Positions 24,900-34,229 are shown, numbered from the stretch's first letter. The stretch: 64,000 nt of DNA from Streptomyces caelestis (GCF_001279005.1 NZ_LGCN01000001.1:248001-312000); one strand, 5' to 3'. Translations and numbers: made by a program. Notes: generated by a model not told the origin, from the sequence alone.

Positions 24900-25367
24900 T
24901 CACGCATAGCGTCCGTGCCAGGAGTCGGCGTCCAGCCGCCCGAGTGCGGTGTCCTCCTCGGGGGTGAGACGGTTGGTGAAGTCGTCCCAGCGGATCAGCT
25001 CCTCAAGCTCAGGGCCGTCGGCCGGCTCTATCCGCGCTTTCTGCCCCGAGGCCAGGTCTATCTCCACCCCGTCGGCCACGAGGTCGGCCCGTACCACCGG
25101 AAGAGATCGCCGCCGAGTCAGGCTGAGGTTGAACAGGTATCCGCTCCCGGTGTCCTGGCCGCCGACCAGAGGCCTGATCCACACGACCTGGTCGCCGTCG
25201 TCCTCGAAGCGGTGGTGGCGAGCGAGAGCGGCGCGGAAGACCTCCGTCCCGTCGGGGTCCGTCACGACCAGGCGCGCGCCGGCGTCTACCGGGTCACCGG
25301 TAGGACTGTGGTTGCCGGCGATGAGGTCCGAGAACCGCTGGCGCCACTGCTGCTGTGTTGCTGTCAT
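24900..25367 (-). CDS. Hypothetical protein, 155 aa
   Basis: Start at 25367 (MTATQQQWRQRFSDLI), with CAGGAGCGA upstream. It lies 15 nt after the stop of the 751-aa gene, so it probably belongs to the P2-A operon. The sequence is beta-rich in the middle (VVWIRPLVGGQDTGSGYLFNLSLTRRRSLPVVRADLVADGVEIDL) with helical ends. Not recognised. Its position suggests it could be a chaperone or immunity partner of the 751-aa protein; this is inference. Confidence 0.6.
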   Translation of the reverse strand: MTATQQQWRQRFSDLIAGNHSPTGDPVDAGARLVVTDPDGTEVFRAALARHHRFEDDGDQVVWIRPLVGGQDTGSGYLFNLSLTRRRSLPVVRADLVADGVEIDLASGQKARIEPADGPELEELIRWDDFTNRLTPEEDTALGRLDADSWHGRYA

Positions 25368-25381
25368 CAAGTCGCTCCTGA

Positions 25382-27637
25382 TCAGCTGTAGTAGTCGGCT
25401 TCCGTGCACAGGACATCCTCGACAGGCTTCCCGCCGAGCTGCGTGATGCCCCGAGAGGTGAGGGAGGCGAGGATGCTGCTGCGCTCCGCGGCGGTGTGGC
25501 ACACGATCCGGCTGGGGGCCTCAGCCCCGAGCAGGTCGATCCCGTTGCGGAACATGATTTCGTTGCTGCTGCCGGTGAACTTGGCGATCTTCATCGGGTC
25601 CCGGGTGATCGCCCCCGCGTTGTAATGGCCGTGCGCGGGGTTGATGGCGCCGTAGTGGTCGCCGTTGTAGGCGTAGTAGTCGCTGCGCTGCATGAGCACG
25701 CTCGGGTCGTCCCAGATCAGCCGGCCGCCGCCCGGCTTGGAGGGCGTCTTCTTGACGCGCAGGAACACCGAGTTGGCGCCACCGGTCATCTTGTCGGCCT
25801 GCTCACTCATGCCGAGCCCGCCGCCGATGCCCATCACGGCCCGCTTCTCAGTGGAGGCCAGGACCCCCGTTCCGAGGAGGCTGGCGAGATCGCCGCCGTT
25901 GAGATTGTGGGTCAGTGACCGGCCCTTGAAAGCCTCCTGGACTGCGGCCTTCTTACCGGTCACGTCGAAGCGCGACCAGGTCAGCCACTTCCCTCCAGTC
26001 GAGGGCGTCGGCTCGTAGCCCGGGCTGGCCGCCAGTTCGGCACCGCTGGCGAATCCGGAGGCCTTCGCGACGGCGTCCCGGACGACCTCGACCTTCATCG
26101 GCAGCACCTTGTGGGACGCCTCCAGGTGGATCCTCTTCATGGCCGTCTGCAGGGCGTCGCTGTCGAGACCCATGAGGGACTCCATGCGCTGGTGCACGAT
26201 TTCCTGAACCTGGAGATCCTGGAGACCCTGAGCCGTTTCCATGGCGGCCTTCATGCCGGGGGCACCCTCCAGCCCCTGGGCCTTGATGTTGTTGGCCAGG
26301 TACGTCCACTCGCCCTCGGCTGCGGTCATCGGCTTGTTCATCAGGTGCAGCTGTTCCAGCCGCTCCACGAGGTCCTTACCGTGGCCGGCGCCCGCGGGGG
26401 CATGGACCTCGAGCTGCCCCCGTAGCGAGTACTCCGTGGTCTTGGGATCGTTCTCCTTGTAGGGGCGGTAGACAGCCTTCCAGCCATCGCCCATGTCGAT
26501 CTCGTACTCCGTGCCGTTGGCGGAGGAGCGGGTGACGCCGTCCCACGACGTCTGCCCGGTATCCGGGTTCAGGTTCGCCTTGATCCGGCTGGCCTTGCGG
26601 ACCGTCGCGGCGAGCGTGCCGGGTTCCGGGTCCCCGTTGGGCACCGGTATCTGCTTGGTGACCATCTTGGTCGTGGTCACCTCGTAAGCGTCCATCCACG
26701 GCATGGGCGCCCCGCCGTTGTCGATCTTGTCCTTTACGACGTTCAGCTGGTCCATGTAGTGCTGGGCCATGGCCTTCTCGTCGTCGCTGATCGACGGATC
26801 GTTGAGGACGGCGGAAACGGCGTCGACGGCGGCCTGGTGCTTGGCGATCGACGCGTCCGACATCGGAGAGCCGGTCTTCAGCTTGTGCTGCACCGAGCTG
26901 ACCGCGGTCTTGGTCAGCTCGGCCAGCTTCTTCTCCTTGTCGAGGTCGAGGCGCTCCTTGACCTCCTCCTCGACCTGGATCTCCTCCATGTGCGTGCCGG
27001 GGATGCTCAGCGCGTCGAGGAGCTTCTCTTCGGCCTCCTCGGAGATGTGCGTGAGCAGCACTTCCCGCGGCCCGTCCGGAGAGTCGTAGGCAACCAGGGT
27101 CGCTTCGGAGTTGATGAAGTCATCGCCGCCCACCAGGATCGGCGTGCCGGTGGGCTCGCCGACCGGAGGCGCTGCTGGCACCGGTGTCAGCGGAGGGTCC
27201 GTTTCCTCCTCTTCCTCCTGGACCTCCTCGATGTCCTCGGCCTGGAGCAGCACGGCCTGGTCGGCCGGCGGCTCCTCGCCGCTGCTCTGCAGCTCCTCTT
27301 CGGCCACGACACCCTCGGCCTCGGCAGACGCCTCCTCCACTTCGTCCTCAGGCGGCGGCGCGGACACGACAGGCTCGGGGGCAGATTCAGCGCCGCCCAG
27401 GAGCGCGTCGAGATCCGCTGGCGGCTCGTCGACCGGAAGTTCCGCAGGGGGAGCCGACTCGACCTCGGGGAGCTCGGGCACCTCGAACGCCTGGCCCCCC
27501 GCGGCCGCGCCCGTGAGGTCGGTCCCCTCGCCCGCAGCCGGCGCGCTGGTGATGTCCAACGGGGCGGCAGGGGCCTCGGCGAGCGCGGTGGGGCTGACCG
27601 CGTAGCTCTGGTGGCTCGACTTGGATCCGGTTCCCAT
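25382..27637 (-). CDS. Large multidomain protein with the MGTGSKSSH N-terminus
   Basis: 751 aa, translationally coupled (TGATG) to the kinase-domain gene. The first 14 residues, MGTGSKSSHQSYAV, match the neighbour's MGTGSKSSHASYAV. Residues 15-165 are alanine/proline/glutamate-rich and disordered, then long helices follow. The C-terminal 170 residues look like a compact enzyme-like domain (GGDLASLLGTGVLASTEKRAV, GGANSVFLRVKK, RSDYYAYNGDHYGAINP, SSNEIMFRNGIDLLG). SNEIMFRNG resembles the glutamate turn of ADP-ribosyltransferase folds, but I cannot show the full R-S-E set, so the activity is unassigned. Candidate T4SS-linked effector or structural protein. Confidence 0.6.
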   Translation of the reverse strand: MGTGSKSSHQSYAVSPTALAEAPAAPLDITSAPAAGEGTDLTGAAAGGQAFEVPELPEVESAPPAELPVDEPPADLDALLGGAESAPEPVVSAPPPEDEVEEASAEAEGVVAEEELQSSGEEPPADQAVLLQAEDIEEVQEEEEETDPPLTPVPAAPPVGEPTGTPILVGGDDFINSEATLVAYDSPDGPREVLLTHISEEAEEKLLDALSIPGTHMEEIQVEEEVKERLDLDKEKKLAELTKTAVSSVQHKLKTGSPMSDASIAKHQAAVDAVSAVLNDPSISDDEKAMAQHYMDQLNVVKDKIDNGGAPMPWMDAYEVTTTKMVTKQIPVPNGDPEPGTLAATVRKASRIKANLNPDTGQTSWDGVTRSSANGTEYEIDMGDGWKAVYRPYKENDPKTTEYSLRGQLEVHAPAGAGHGKDLVERLEQLHLMNKPMTAAEGEWTYLANNIKAQGLEGAPGMKAAMETAQGLQDLQVQEIVHQRMESLMGLDSDALQTAMKRIHLEASHKVLPMKVEVVRDAVAKASGFASGAELAASPGYEPTPSTGGKWLTWSRFDVTGKKAAVQEAFKGRSLTHNLNGGDLASLLGTGVLASTEKRAVMGIGGGLGMSEQADKMTGGANSVFLRVKKTPSKPGGGRLIWDDPSVLMQRSDYYAYNGDHYGAINPAHGHYNAGAITRDPMKIAKFTGSSNEIMFRNGIDLLGAEAPSRIVCHTAAERSSILASLTSRGITQLGGKPVEDVLCTEADYYS

Positions 27638-30243
27638 CAGTTACCACCGCCGTGCTTGAGGGAGGCGCCGGAGGGGAGGCCCAGCTGCTTGACGAAGAAG
27701 TCGGAGAAGTTCTGGCGCAAGTTGTTCTTCCTCTCTACGGCGTGGTCGAGGAACGCCGTGGCGATCTGGTCGTGCGTGACCTGGGACTGCGGGATCTTCA
27801 GGGCCTTGGCTGCTCGGCTGCGCATGTGCGGCACCCACGCCACTCCGGCCTTGGCGCCCTCGTGCGCAGTGGAGTGCAGGATGGAGCGCAGCTGTGCGTC
27901 CGGCATGGACTCGAATTTCTTGATCACCGGGTGTGCGGCAGCCGGGTTGATCTTGACGCCGTTGGCGAGACCACCGCCCAGGGCCGCCTGGTAGAGCTTC
28001 TGGTGGACGGGGGTGAACCCGCCTCCGCCGCTGGGGGCGTAGTCGACCGACAGCTTGTCGGCGCCGAAGTGCTTGAAGGCCTGGCCGCGGTCGATCTGCA
28101 CGAGCCCGCCGGAGGGCGTGGCCAGCCAGTTGTCCTGGTGACCGTCGTGCTCGCCGACGAGCCACGACCCGACGTGCGACCGGACGATCGCGTCGACCTG
28201 GAACTGAGTCCACTGGCTAGGGCTGGACGTGAACGGCTTGGCGTCCTTGAGTAGCGGCTGGATGGAGCCAGCCGTGCCGTCGGCCTTCTTGTGGTGGTAC
28301 ACCGGCACTGCCGGTACGCCGCCCAGCGACAGGACGTGAGACGCGGCGGCTTCGGTGTGCCCCAGAGCACCGCCGTGGTTGTGGTCGGCCTTGAACATCC
28401 ACTGCGAGCCGTCAGGGCCAACATGGACGGTCTTGGCGTACGTGCCGCCCAGGTTCGACGCCTTGGTGCCAGAACCGAAGTTCCAGCTCGCGACCTCCTT
28501 GGCGTCGACACGGGCCGGCAGGTCCTGACTGGTCGCCTTGGCGTGCTGTACCGCCGCCATCATGGCCTGGACGTTGGCGTTGAACGACCCCGGCTTTGGA
28601 GTCTTCGTTGGCTTCGCCTTGGCGCCGGTGCTGTTCGATGGCAGTTTGCTCGCCAGGGCTTGGACCGCCTCGTCGGAGGCCAAACCGGCATCGGGCTTCG
28701 TCGCAGGCGCCGCCGCGCCCGCTGCCTTGGCGGCCTTGGCCGCCTCCTTCTTGGCGACGTCCGCGGTGACCTTGTCCTTGATGGCCTGCTGGTCGTATTT
28801 CTTGTTGAAGCTCGCGGCGATGTAGTTCTGGACCTGGGCCCGTGTGGCTTTGGCGTTGTTGTCCATGCCCAGCTCGGCCGCGACGGCGCGCAGGTCGGAG
28901 AGCTTCTGCTTCGCGGCCCACGCCTTGAAGTCGCTCGTCAGATCGCCAGAGTGGAGGTGCTTCCCCGGTCCCAGGGCCGGGTGCTCGGCGTACGGAGTGT
29001 CGCTGGCGCCTCCCTGCTGGGTGTAGGCGTACCAGCCCTTCACGTCCATCTGCATGTCCTGGACGTCGCCGGCGTTCTTCGCCCACGCGGCGATCGCCTG
29101 CGGCGCGCCCGGGTCGCCAGCCGACGGCAGGTTCAACGGCTGCCCGCCCTCGGGGGCCATCGCAATGTGAGCGGCGTAGCCGGCGTCGAGGTTCGCCAGC
29201 TGCTCCTGCCGCTTGACCGCCAGGGCCTTCAGCGACTCCACTTCGCTCTCGGGTGTGTTCGGCCGCATCAGAGCCACGAGCTGGTGGCCCCCGAGATGCA
29301 TCGCCTCGGTCTCGCTCAGCTGGCCCGAGGCGAGAGCTTCCTGCACCGAGGGCTGGACCACCTTCGGGTGCATGTACGTGTGCGTGAGAACCTCATCGAC
29401 CGCCAACTTGGCCTCGGCCTTGGTCTTGGCCAGGTCCTCGCCGAGCTCAGGACAGTCGGCTGAGGCCAGCTTCTGCTCGGCCGCGAGCATCGTTTGCAGG
29501 GCCTCGGCCCGCTGTTCCTGCCACTGGGGCCCGTAGGTCTTCGACGCCTCGTTCCAGGCGTCGATCGACGCGGTTACTGCCTGGGCGGAGGCCGCGACGT
29601 CGTCCGGCGTGGCCTTCCATGCGCCGCCACTGAGGGGCGGTTTGGTGCCCTCGATCTCGTGCAGGTCGGCGAGCGTCATTCCGCCGACCGTCTTGCCGGC
29701 GAGCAACTCGTTGTACCGGTTGAGCGCGGCGGCCTGGATCTTCTCCTTGGACGGGATGTCGCCCGGGTACGCGGGGTCGAGCCAGTGGACCAGGGGATGC
29801 TGGCCCTTGCCGGACAGGCCCACCAGCGCAGGGTGCTCGAAGCCCTTGGCCTCGGCGATCTCGCGCAGGTCATCCTCGTCGAGCGAGTTCAGGTACGCGA
29901 GCGTCTGCGCCTTGAGCGCCTTGGTGTGGGCCTCGATCTCTTCCTCGGAGGCGCCTGCTTCCTTCAGCTTCTCGATGGCCTCCTGAGCCTGCTCGACCTG
30001 GGTGACGAAGAGGTCGTACCGCTCCACCGGGTCGGTCGGGACTGCGTCCTCGAAGTCGATGGCGAACGGAGGGTCGGCGATCTCCTCCATGAGGTTCATC
30101 GCCATCAGGAGGTCGGCCTTGGCTTGGACTTCTTCCTCGGACATCGCCTGCGCCGGCGCCTCGGCCACTACGTCGTCCGCTTCGGACGCCGTGGTGGGGC
30201 CCACCGCGTAGGAGGCGTGGGAGGACTTGCTGCCCGTGCCCAT
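27637..30243 (-). CDS. 868-aa protein with PI3/4-kinase or HipA-like kinase domain
   Basis: N-terminus MGTGSKSSHASYAV, then helical and disordered regions. Residues 436-480 resemble a SAP/Rho-N DNA- or RNA-binding unit (LSDLRAVAAELGMDNN). Residues 585-760 form a kinase domain: QWMFKAD with K618, a GHTEAAASHVLSLGG helix, the catalytic loop GEHDGHQDNW with D700 and N705, and IDRG with D718. This is the PI3/4-kinase and HipA layout rather than that of Hanks-type kinases. The likely activity is phosphorylation of a protein or small molecule. It is middle gene of the P2-A operon, coupled on both sides by TGATG overlaps. Confidence 0.75.
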   Translation of the reverse strand: MGTGSKSSHASYAVGPTTASEADDVVAEAPAQAMSEEEVQAKADLLMAMNLMEEIADPPFAIDFEDAVPTDPVERYDLFVTQVEQAQEAIEKLKEAGASEEEIEAHTKALKAQTLAYLNSLDEDDLREIAEAKGFEHPALVGLSGKGQHPLVHWLDPAYPGDIPSKEKIQAAALNRYNELLAGKTVGGMTLADLHEIEGTKPPLSGGAWKATPDDVAASAQAVTASIDAWNEASKTYGPQWQEQRAEALQTMLAAEQKLASADCPELGEDLAKTKAEAKLAVDEVLTHTYMHPKVVQPSVQEALASGQLSETEAMHLGGHQLVALMRPNTPESEVESLKALAVKRQEQLANLDAGYAAHIAMAPEGGQPLNLPSAGDPGAPQAIAAWAKNAGDVQDMQMDVKGWYAYTQQGGASDTPYAEHPALGPGKHLHSGDLTSDFKAWAAKQKLSDLRAVAAELGMDNNAKATRAQVQNYIAASFNKKYDQQAIKDKVTADVAKKEAAKAAKAAGAAAPATKPDAGLASDEAVQALASKLPSNSTGAKAKPTKTPKPGSFNANVQAMMAAVQHAKATSQDLPARVDAKEVASWNFGSGTKASNLGGTYAKTVHVGPDGSQWMFKADHNHGGALGHTEAAASHVLSLGGVPAVPVYHHKKADGTAGSIQPLLKDAKPFTSSPSQWTQFQVDAIVRSHVGSWLVGEHDGHQDNWLATPSGGLVQIDRGQAFKHFGADKLSVDYAPSGGGGFTPVHQKLYQAALGGGLANGVKINPAAAHPVIKKFESMPDAQLRSILHSTAHEGAKAGVAWVPHMRSRAAKALKIPQSQVTHDQIATAFLDHAVERKNNLRQNFSDFFVKQLGLPSGASLKHGGGN

Positions 30244-30644
30244 CAGCCGTCACCCCGCGGCGGGAGCGCAGGGATGACCTCGGCGAGCAGTTCGTCCAGA
30301 ACGAGGTCGGCTGCGTGTGTGAGGTCGAGCGCGCCTTCCGGGACGTCGGCCGGCTCGAGCGAGCACGCGCCGCCGGAGTGCGCGATCCAGCGCTCGATGT
30401 CCTCGCTGGTGGTGGTCTGGCCCAGGCGCTCGCGCCAGGGGTCGGCCTGCTCGTAGACGAGGGGCACCCAGCGCACGATCCGCTCGGCGGGCTGTCGGCT
30501 CTCGTCGAGGCCGAGCACGGCGACGGGATCGACGGGGAGGCCGAGGGTGGGGTGCCAAACGAGCAGGATCCACAGCCGCCAGGCCGGAGCGGCCGTCGAC
30601 AGCTCCGCGGTCTCGGCGATGGTGGGGTTGGGTTCGGTCGTCAC
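30243..30644 (-). CDS. Hypothetical protein, first gene of the kinase operon
   Basis: Start at GTG 30644 (VTTEPNPTIAE), which has GGGAGGA at good spacing; the longer frame begins in the P2 -10 region. The 133-aa acidic product (LWILLVWHPTLGLPVDPVAVLGLDESR; LDLTHAADLVLDELLAEV) is soluble. Its stop overlaps the ATG of the kinase-domain gene. It could be a chaperone or regulator of the large proteins. No family recognised. Confidence 0.65.
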   Translation of the reverse strand: MTTEPNPTIAETAELSTAAPAWRLWILLVWHPTLGLPVDPVAVLGLDESRQPAERIVRWVPLVYEQADPWRERLGQTTTSEDIERWIAHSGGACSLEPADVPEGALDLTHAADLVLDELLAEVIPALPPRGDG

Positions 30645-30671
30645 GGAGGCTCCTCCCAAAGGTCGTTTCAC

Positions 30672-30705
30672 CTGCTACAGGTGTGGGAGGAGCCGCCGGT
30701 GTGAC
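30672..30705 (-). promoter_or_regulatory. P2 element, copy A
   Basis: Read leftward: GTCACAC (30699-30705), 16 nt, ACCTGTAGCAG (30672-30682). An A/T-rich GAAACTTCTTC block lies upstream, overlapping the end of the 30724 gene. It is followed after about 28 nt by the GTG of the kinase operon. On the other strand the core reads CACCTG-CTA-CAGGTG, a palindrome. Confidence 0.75.
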
Positions 30706-30723
30706 AGTGCGAGCGAAGAAGTT

Positions 30724-31839
30724 TCAGCGGCTCGGCAGGAGCGAGGCCATGTACTGGACCGTCGCGGCGAAGGCATCCTCGGTCCGGGCATGGACGTCCT
30801 CGCGGCCGTTGGGCGTCATGATCGCGCCGTGCAGGGCGTACTGGTGCGGGTTCTGGGAGATCAGCGTCAGCCGGGAGCCGAAGATCTGGACCATCTCGGC
30901 GATCCGGTTGGCCCGGGACAGGCCGGTGAGGATGACCGGCATGTCCTCGGGGAGGTTCTCGGCAAGCCAGTGCAGGCCGGGCCGCTCCCAGCTGTCCCAG
31001 TCGGCGTTGTCACGGACGGTCTGCACGTTGATGGCAATGGCGGCCGGCTGGGTGTCCTCGATCCACGAGAGGTAGCGCTGGAGATCCTCGAGCCGGAACC
31101 AGTACACGTTCGGCACGACGTTCACGCCGGCTTCGGCGAACTCCTGCGCGAGCAGGAGGGAGCGGCGCATGTTGAGCAGGTGCTCCGTCCGCGGCCAGTC
31201 GCCATAGATCGAGTAGTTGCATGACAGCACCAGGTCCCACTCCTGCTCCGCGATGCGCTCGACGAGCCTGTCGCGTCCGCGGCGAGTCCAGAAGGCTTCG
31301 ACGAGCGGGTCCTCGCCGTAGCCGACCAGCACGGCCTTCTGGTGGTCCCCGAGCGCGAGGGCCTGACGGGCGGTCTGCTCGGTGAAGCGCTTGTAGAGCG
31401 TGTGGGTGTCGGGCGAGAACACGCGTCGCAGTCCGACGCCGTAGGCCGGCCAGTTCAGGCTGGCGTCGAGCTTGGTGACCGCGGAGCCGTCGGTCATGGG
31501 GATGAAGGATGGCAGGCCGTCGGGCAGCGTGCTGTCGACGCTGATGTCGTCGAACGTCAGGGTGCCGCCCACGTCGGCCATCCACCCGGCTATGTCGGTA
31601 CGGCTCCCGCACCGGATCGGGCACTTGCGGGTCACGCACGCGTTCGCCGGCGCGTCCGCCTCGGCCGCCGAGCACCCGCAGAACCGGCAGTCCGAGTTCT
31701 GGCCGGTGCACAGGGGCTCGACGGTCGCCGGGCCTCCGCGGCCGTCGGGTCCGGCGTAGAAGGCGCAGCTGTTGCAGTCGCAGCCGCGGCCCGGAAGGGG
31801 CACGCCGACGGTCGGGATGGGCAGGGAGACACTGGTCAT
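30724..31839 (-). CDS. DUF4417-like protein with cysteine-rich N-terminus
   Basis: 371 aa from ATG 31839, overlapping the ParB-like stop by 4 nt. The N-terminus is cysteine-rich (GCDCNSCAFYAG, NSDCRFCGCSA, CVTRKCPIRCG) and may hold zinc or Fe-S. The C-terminal half resembles DUF4417: LVLSCNYSIYGDWPRTEHLLNMRRSLLLAQEFAEAGVNVVPNVYWF, then WLAENLPEDMPVILTGLSRAN and RLTLISQNPHQYALHG. It is a TIM-barrel-like pattern reminiscent of radical-SAM or GP88-type proteins, without a CX3CX2C motif. Last gene of the P2-B operon. Confidence 0.6.
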   Translation of the reverse strand: MTSVSLPIPTVGVPLPGRGCDCNSCAFYAGPDGRGGPATVEPLCTGQNSDCRFCGCSAAEADAPANACVTRKCPIRCGSRTDIAGWMADVGGTLTFDDISVDSTLPDGLPSFIPMTDGSAVTKLDASLNWPAYGVGLRRVFSPDTHTLYKRFTEQTARQALALGDHQKAVLVGYGEDPLVEAFWTRRGRDRLVERIAEQEWDLVLSCNYSIYGDWPRTEHLLNMRRSLLLAQEFAEAGVNVVPNVYWFRLEDLQRYLSWIEDTQPAAIAINVQTVRDNADWDSWERPGLHWLAENLPEDMPVILTGLSRANRIAEMVQIFGSRLTLISQNPHQYALHGAIMTPNGREDVHARTEDAFAATVQYMASLLPSR

Positions 31840-33176
31840 GCTGCTTCGCTTCCTTCGCTGATTGCATCGTGGTCCGTCGCGCCGTCGATGGGGGCGTCGT
31901 CGAGGTGGGTACTGAGTTCGCGCAGGGCGAGGAGCAGCGAGCCACGGTCGTACCGCGCGATCTCCTTGCCGGCCCGGACCTCGGCCAGCAGCCCCCGGAT
32001 CCCGTCCAGCGCGGTGCGGATCGTGTTCGACTCCACAGCCGGTCGACGCGGGGGAGCGTCGGCGGGTATCGCATCTGCGGCCGCTGCTGGCGCCGCGGGC
32101 GCCAACGGATCGCCGGGCTGTGTGACCTCTGGCACCGTGCTTGGGCCGAGTGCCGAGGGGTCTCCAACGTCCTCGCCGTCTTCGGGTTCCTCCTGGTCCT
32201 CCGTCTGCGTGGGCACCCGGGTGAGCTTGGCCCGGCGGCCGGCGTTCGCCGTGTCTTGCCGCTCTTCGGCTTCGGCGATGATCTCTTCTGGTCCGAGGTC
32301 GGGGTCCTCCAGGCCGACGTTCACGGCGGTCGGCAGCAGGTGGAGCCGCTTGGAGGACTTCAAGGCGGCCCAGATGCCCTCTGCAGCCTGTGCCCGGCCG
32401 TTGCGGAGCTCGGCGAACCGGATCCGGGTGTTCAGACGGATCGCGGCTTCGTCCATCTCCTCGGTGAGGTCCCGGGGCAGCGCGCGGAAGGCACGTACGA
32501 GCTCGCTGGCCTTGCGTTCGTTGAGCTGCAGCCCGAGGCGGTCCAGCACCTCGCTCCAGGGGGCGGCGCAGGAACTGTCGGTGCCGCGGATCTTCTCCAG
32601 GGCAAGGAACCGCTCGGCCGGGTCGGGGATCGCGTAAACCTCCTGTGGCACGGGCTTGCCGGCCTTGAGGAGCTTGCCGACGAGGATGGCGCACCGCTGG
32701 TACAGCAACGCGGCGGCCTGCTCCCCGGGGCGGAGGGGCTCGCGGGCGAAGTTCTCGACGAAGCGCCACATGTGGCGCTCCTCCTCGGACAACGGGCCCG
32801 GGCAGACCACAGCCGGCAGGGCCTGGAAGTGCGGGTTGTCCGGTCTATTGACGGCGCCCCAGCGCATGGCGCGCAGGCGGCGCTCCCCGGTGACCAGGCG
32901 GATCGTCGGCGCCTTGCCGTCGACGACGATCTCTTCGGCCAGGACCGGCTCCAAGAGGCCGATGACGGACATGGAGGAGATCAAGTCGGCGAGTTCGGAC
33001 GGCGGCAGGGAGTCGGAGGGGTTGCGGGCGTGGGTCTCGGTGAAGGGCGCGCCCTGGCCGCGCAGCGGCAGCATCTCGAATCGCCGCTGCCGCAGCTTGA
33101 CGCTGCGGTGCAGGATCTCGGTGAGCCGGATCATGCTCCCGCCGTCGGGCGGGACCTCGAGCGAGGTACTGGTCAT
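31836..33176 (-). CDS. ParB/Srx-fold protein, plasmid partition type
   Basis: 446 aa. The ParB N-terminal domain is clear: ELADLISSMSVIGLLEPVLAEE, VTGERRLRAM with GERR at 97-100, and FVENFAREPLRPGEQA with the EN pair at 141-142. These are the CTP-binding and DNA-clamp motifs of ParB. The central helical region (150-290) should carry the HTH, though it is not classical. The C-terminus is disordered then helical (TALDGIRGLLAEVRAGKEI). No ParA ATPase gene is seen in the window. Its place in the coupling-protein operon suggests it may work in transfer or regulation rather than only in partition. Confidence 0.8.
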   Translation of the reverse strand: MTSTSLEVPPDGGSMIRLTEILHRSVKLRQRRFEMLPLRGQGAPFTETHARNPSDSLPPSELADLISSMSVIGLLEPVLAEEIVVDGKAPTIRLVTGERRLRAMRWGAVNRPDNPHFQALPAVVCPGPLSEEERHMWRFVENFAREPLRPGEQAAALLYQRCAILVGKLLKAGKPVPQEVYAIPDPAERFLALEKIRGTDSSCAAPWSEVLDRLGLQLNERKASELVRAFRALPRDLTEEMDEAAIRLNTRIRFAELRNGRAQAAEGIWAALKSSKRLHLLPTAVNVGLEDPDLGPEEIIAEAEERQDTANAGRRAKLTRVPTQTEDQEEPEDGEDVGDPSALGPSTVPEVTQPGDPLAPAAPAAAADAIPADAPPRRPAVESNTIRTALDGIRGLLAEVRAGKEIARYDRGSLLLALRELSTHLDDAPIDGATDHDAISEGSEAA

Positions 33177-33212
33177 GGCGCTGCTTCCTTCAAGACCGCG
33201 GGGAGCGGCCGG

Positions 33213-34229
33213 TCACTTCGAGGCGAGGTAGAGGTCGGTGGGGGCGGGGCGGGCGGACGGCGTGCCACGCAGCAACGGGGTGAAGATCGGGGCGAGCGGC
33301 CCGTGCTCCTGGAGTTGCTGCAGGGTGGTGACGCCGATGTTGATGTCGCCCTTCAGCCGGCTGAGACGGACGTCCGCGCCGGCGCGCGCGTACAGGTCTT
33401 CGGTACGGGCGGCAAGGCGCTGGGCCCGCCGGTCCGGCTCCCCGGCCTTCGGGGGCGCCGCGTCGAGGACCACCAGGACGCGGGGAAAGACCGGATAGTT
33501 GTACATCCACGCTGGCCGGGTCGCGTTCGAGGTCCGGCGCGCGCGGTCCGCGCTCTGTGGAACGTACTCGTACAGTCGGCCGTACGCTTCGAGTTTCGCG
33601 GCGAGCCGCGCGGAGGTCATCGTGGCACGGTCGAACTCGACGAAGAAGCTGAGCATCGTCCGGCGGCCGCCACGCTCTACGTGTACGTAGTTGAGGACGG
33701 CGTCGCTGATGACGTGGTCGTCCTCGAATCGACGCTGACCGTCGCGGATCCGGTTGGCGACCTCAGGGGTCCAGTCCAGCGGCCCACACTCGTGCCCCAG
33801 TCGGCGAGCCCACTCGACGAAGGCGATGCCGACTTCGTTCACACCCAGCGTGTGCGCCTGGCGGGCACCGGCGACGGACTCGGGCGTCACCCGGTATGGC
33901 CGTGGGGGCAGCTCACCGGCCTCCTCCACGGACTCGGCACCGGCTTCGGTCAGAAACCACAGGAACGGCTGGCTCTGTAGCCGCCCGCGGCCACCGGGCC
34001 CCTTCGCCCGGATCCGCTCGACCAACCCTGCCTTGTGGAGCTCGCCGAGCTGCCGACGCAGGTACACGGGGCGGGCCGGTCGCTTCTCGGGCGGGGTGAG
34101 CAGCACGTGCAGTTGCTGAGTGGAGAGCACCCGGTGCTGGTACAGCAGCTCCAAAACCTCGCCGCTGATCGCGTGGAAACTGCGCGTGAGCGCTGCCGCG
34201 GCGGTCGCTTCGACAGGGGGCAGGTTCAT
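33213..34229 (-). CDS. Replication-relaxation family winged-helix protein
   Basis: 338 aa. Residues 18-100 form a winged helix (GEVLELLYQHRVLSTQQLHVLL, VYLRRQLGELHKAGLVERI, FLWFLTEAGAESV). The rest fits the Replic_Relax family: QAHTLGVNEVGIAFVEWARRLG, then an acidic strand HVISDAVLNYV, LSFFVEFDRATMTSARLAAKLEAYGRLYEY and FPRVLVVLDA. These proteins accompany actinobacterial transfer clusters and contain a nuclease-like core; the FVEFDRAT strand could supply acidic catalytic residues. It may substitute for, or assist, a relaxase. It overlaps the coupling-protein stop by 4 nt. Confidence 0.8.
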   Translation of the reverse strand: MNLPPVEATAAAALTRSFHAISGEVLELLYQHRVLSTQQLHVLLTPPEKRPARPVYLRRQLGELHKAGLVERIRAKGPGGRGRLQSQPFLWFLTEAGAESVEEAGELPPRPYRVTPESVAGARQAHTLGVNEVGIAFVEWARRLGHECGPLDWTPEVANRIRDGQRRFEDDHVISDAVLNYVHVERGGRRTMLSFFVEFDRATMTSARLAAKLEAYGRLYEYVPQSADRARRTSNATRPAWMYNYPVFPRVLVVLDAAPPKAGEPDRRAQRLAARTEDLYARAGADVRLSRLKGDINIGVTTLQQLQEHGPLAPIFTPLLRGTPSARPAPTDLYLASK

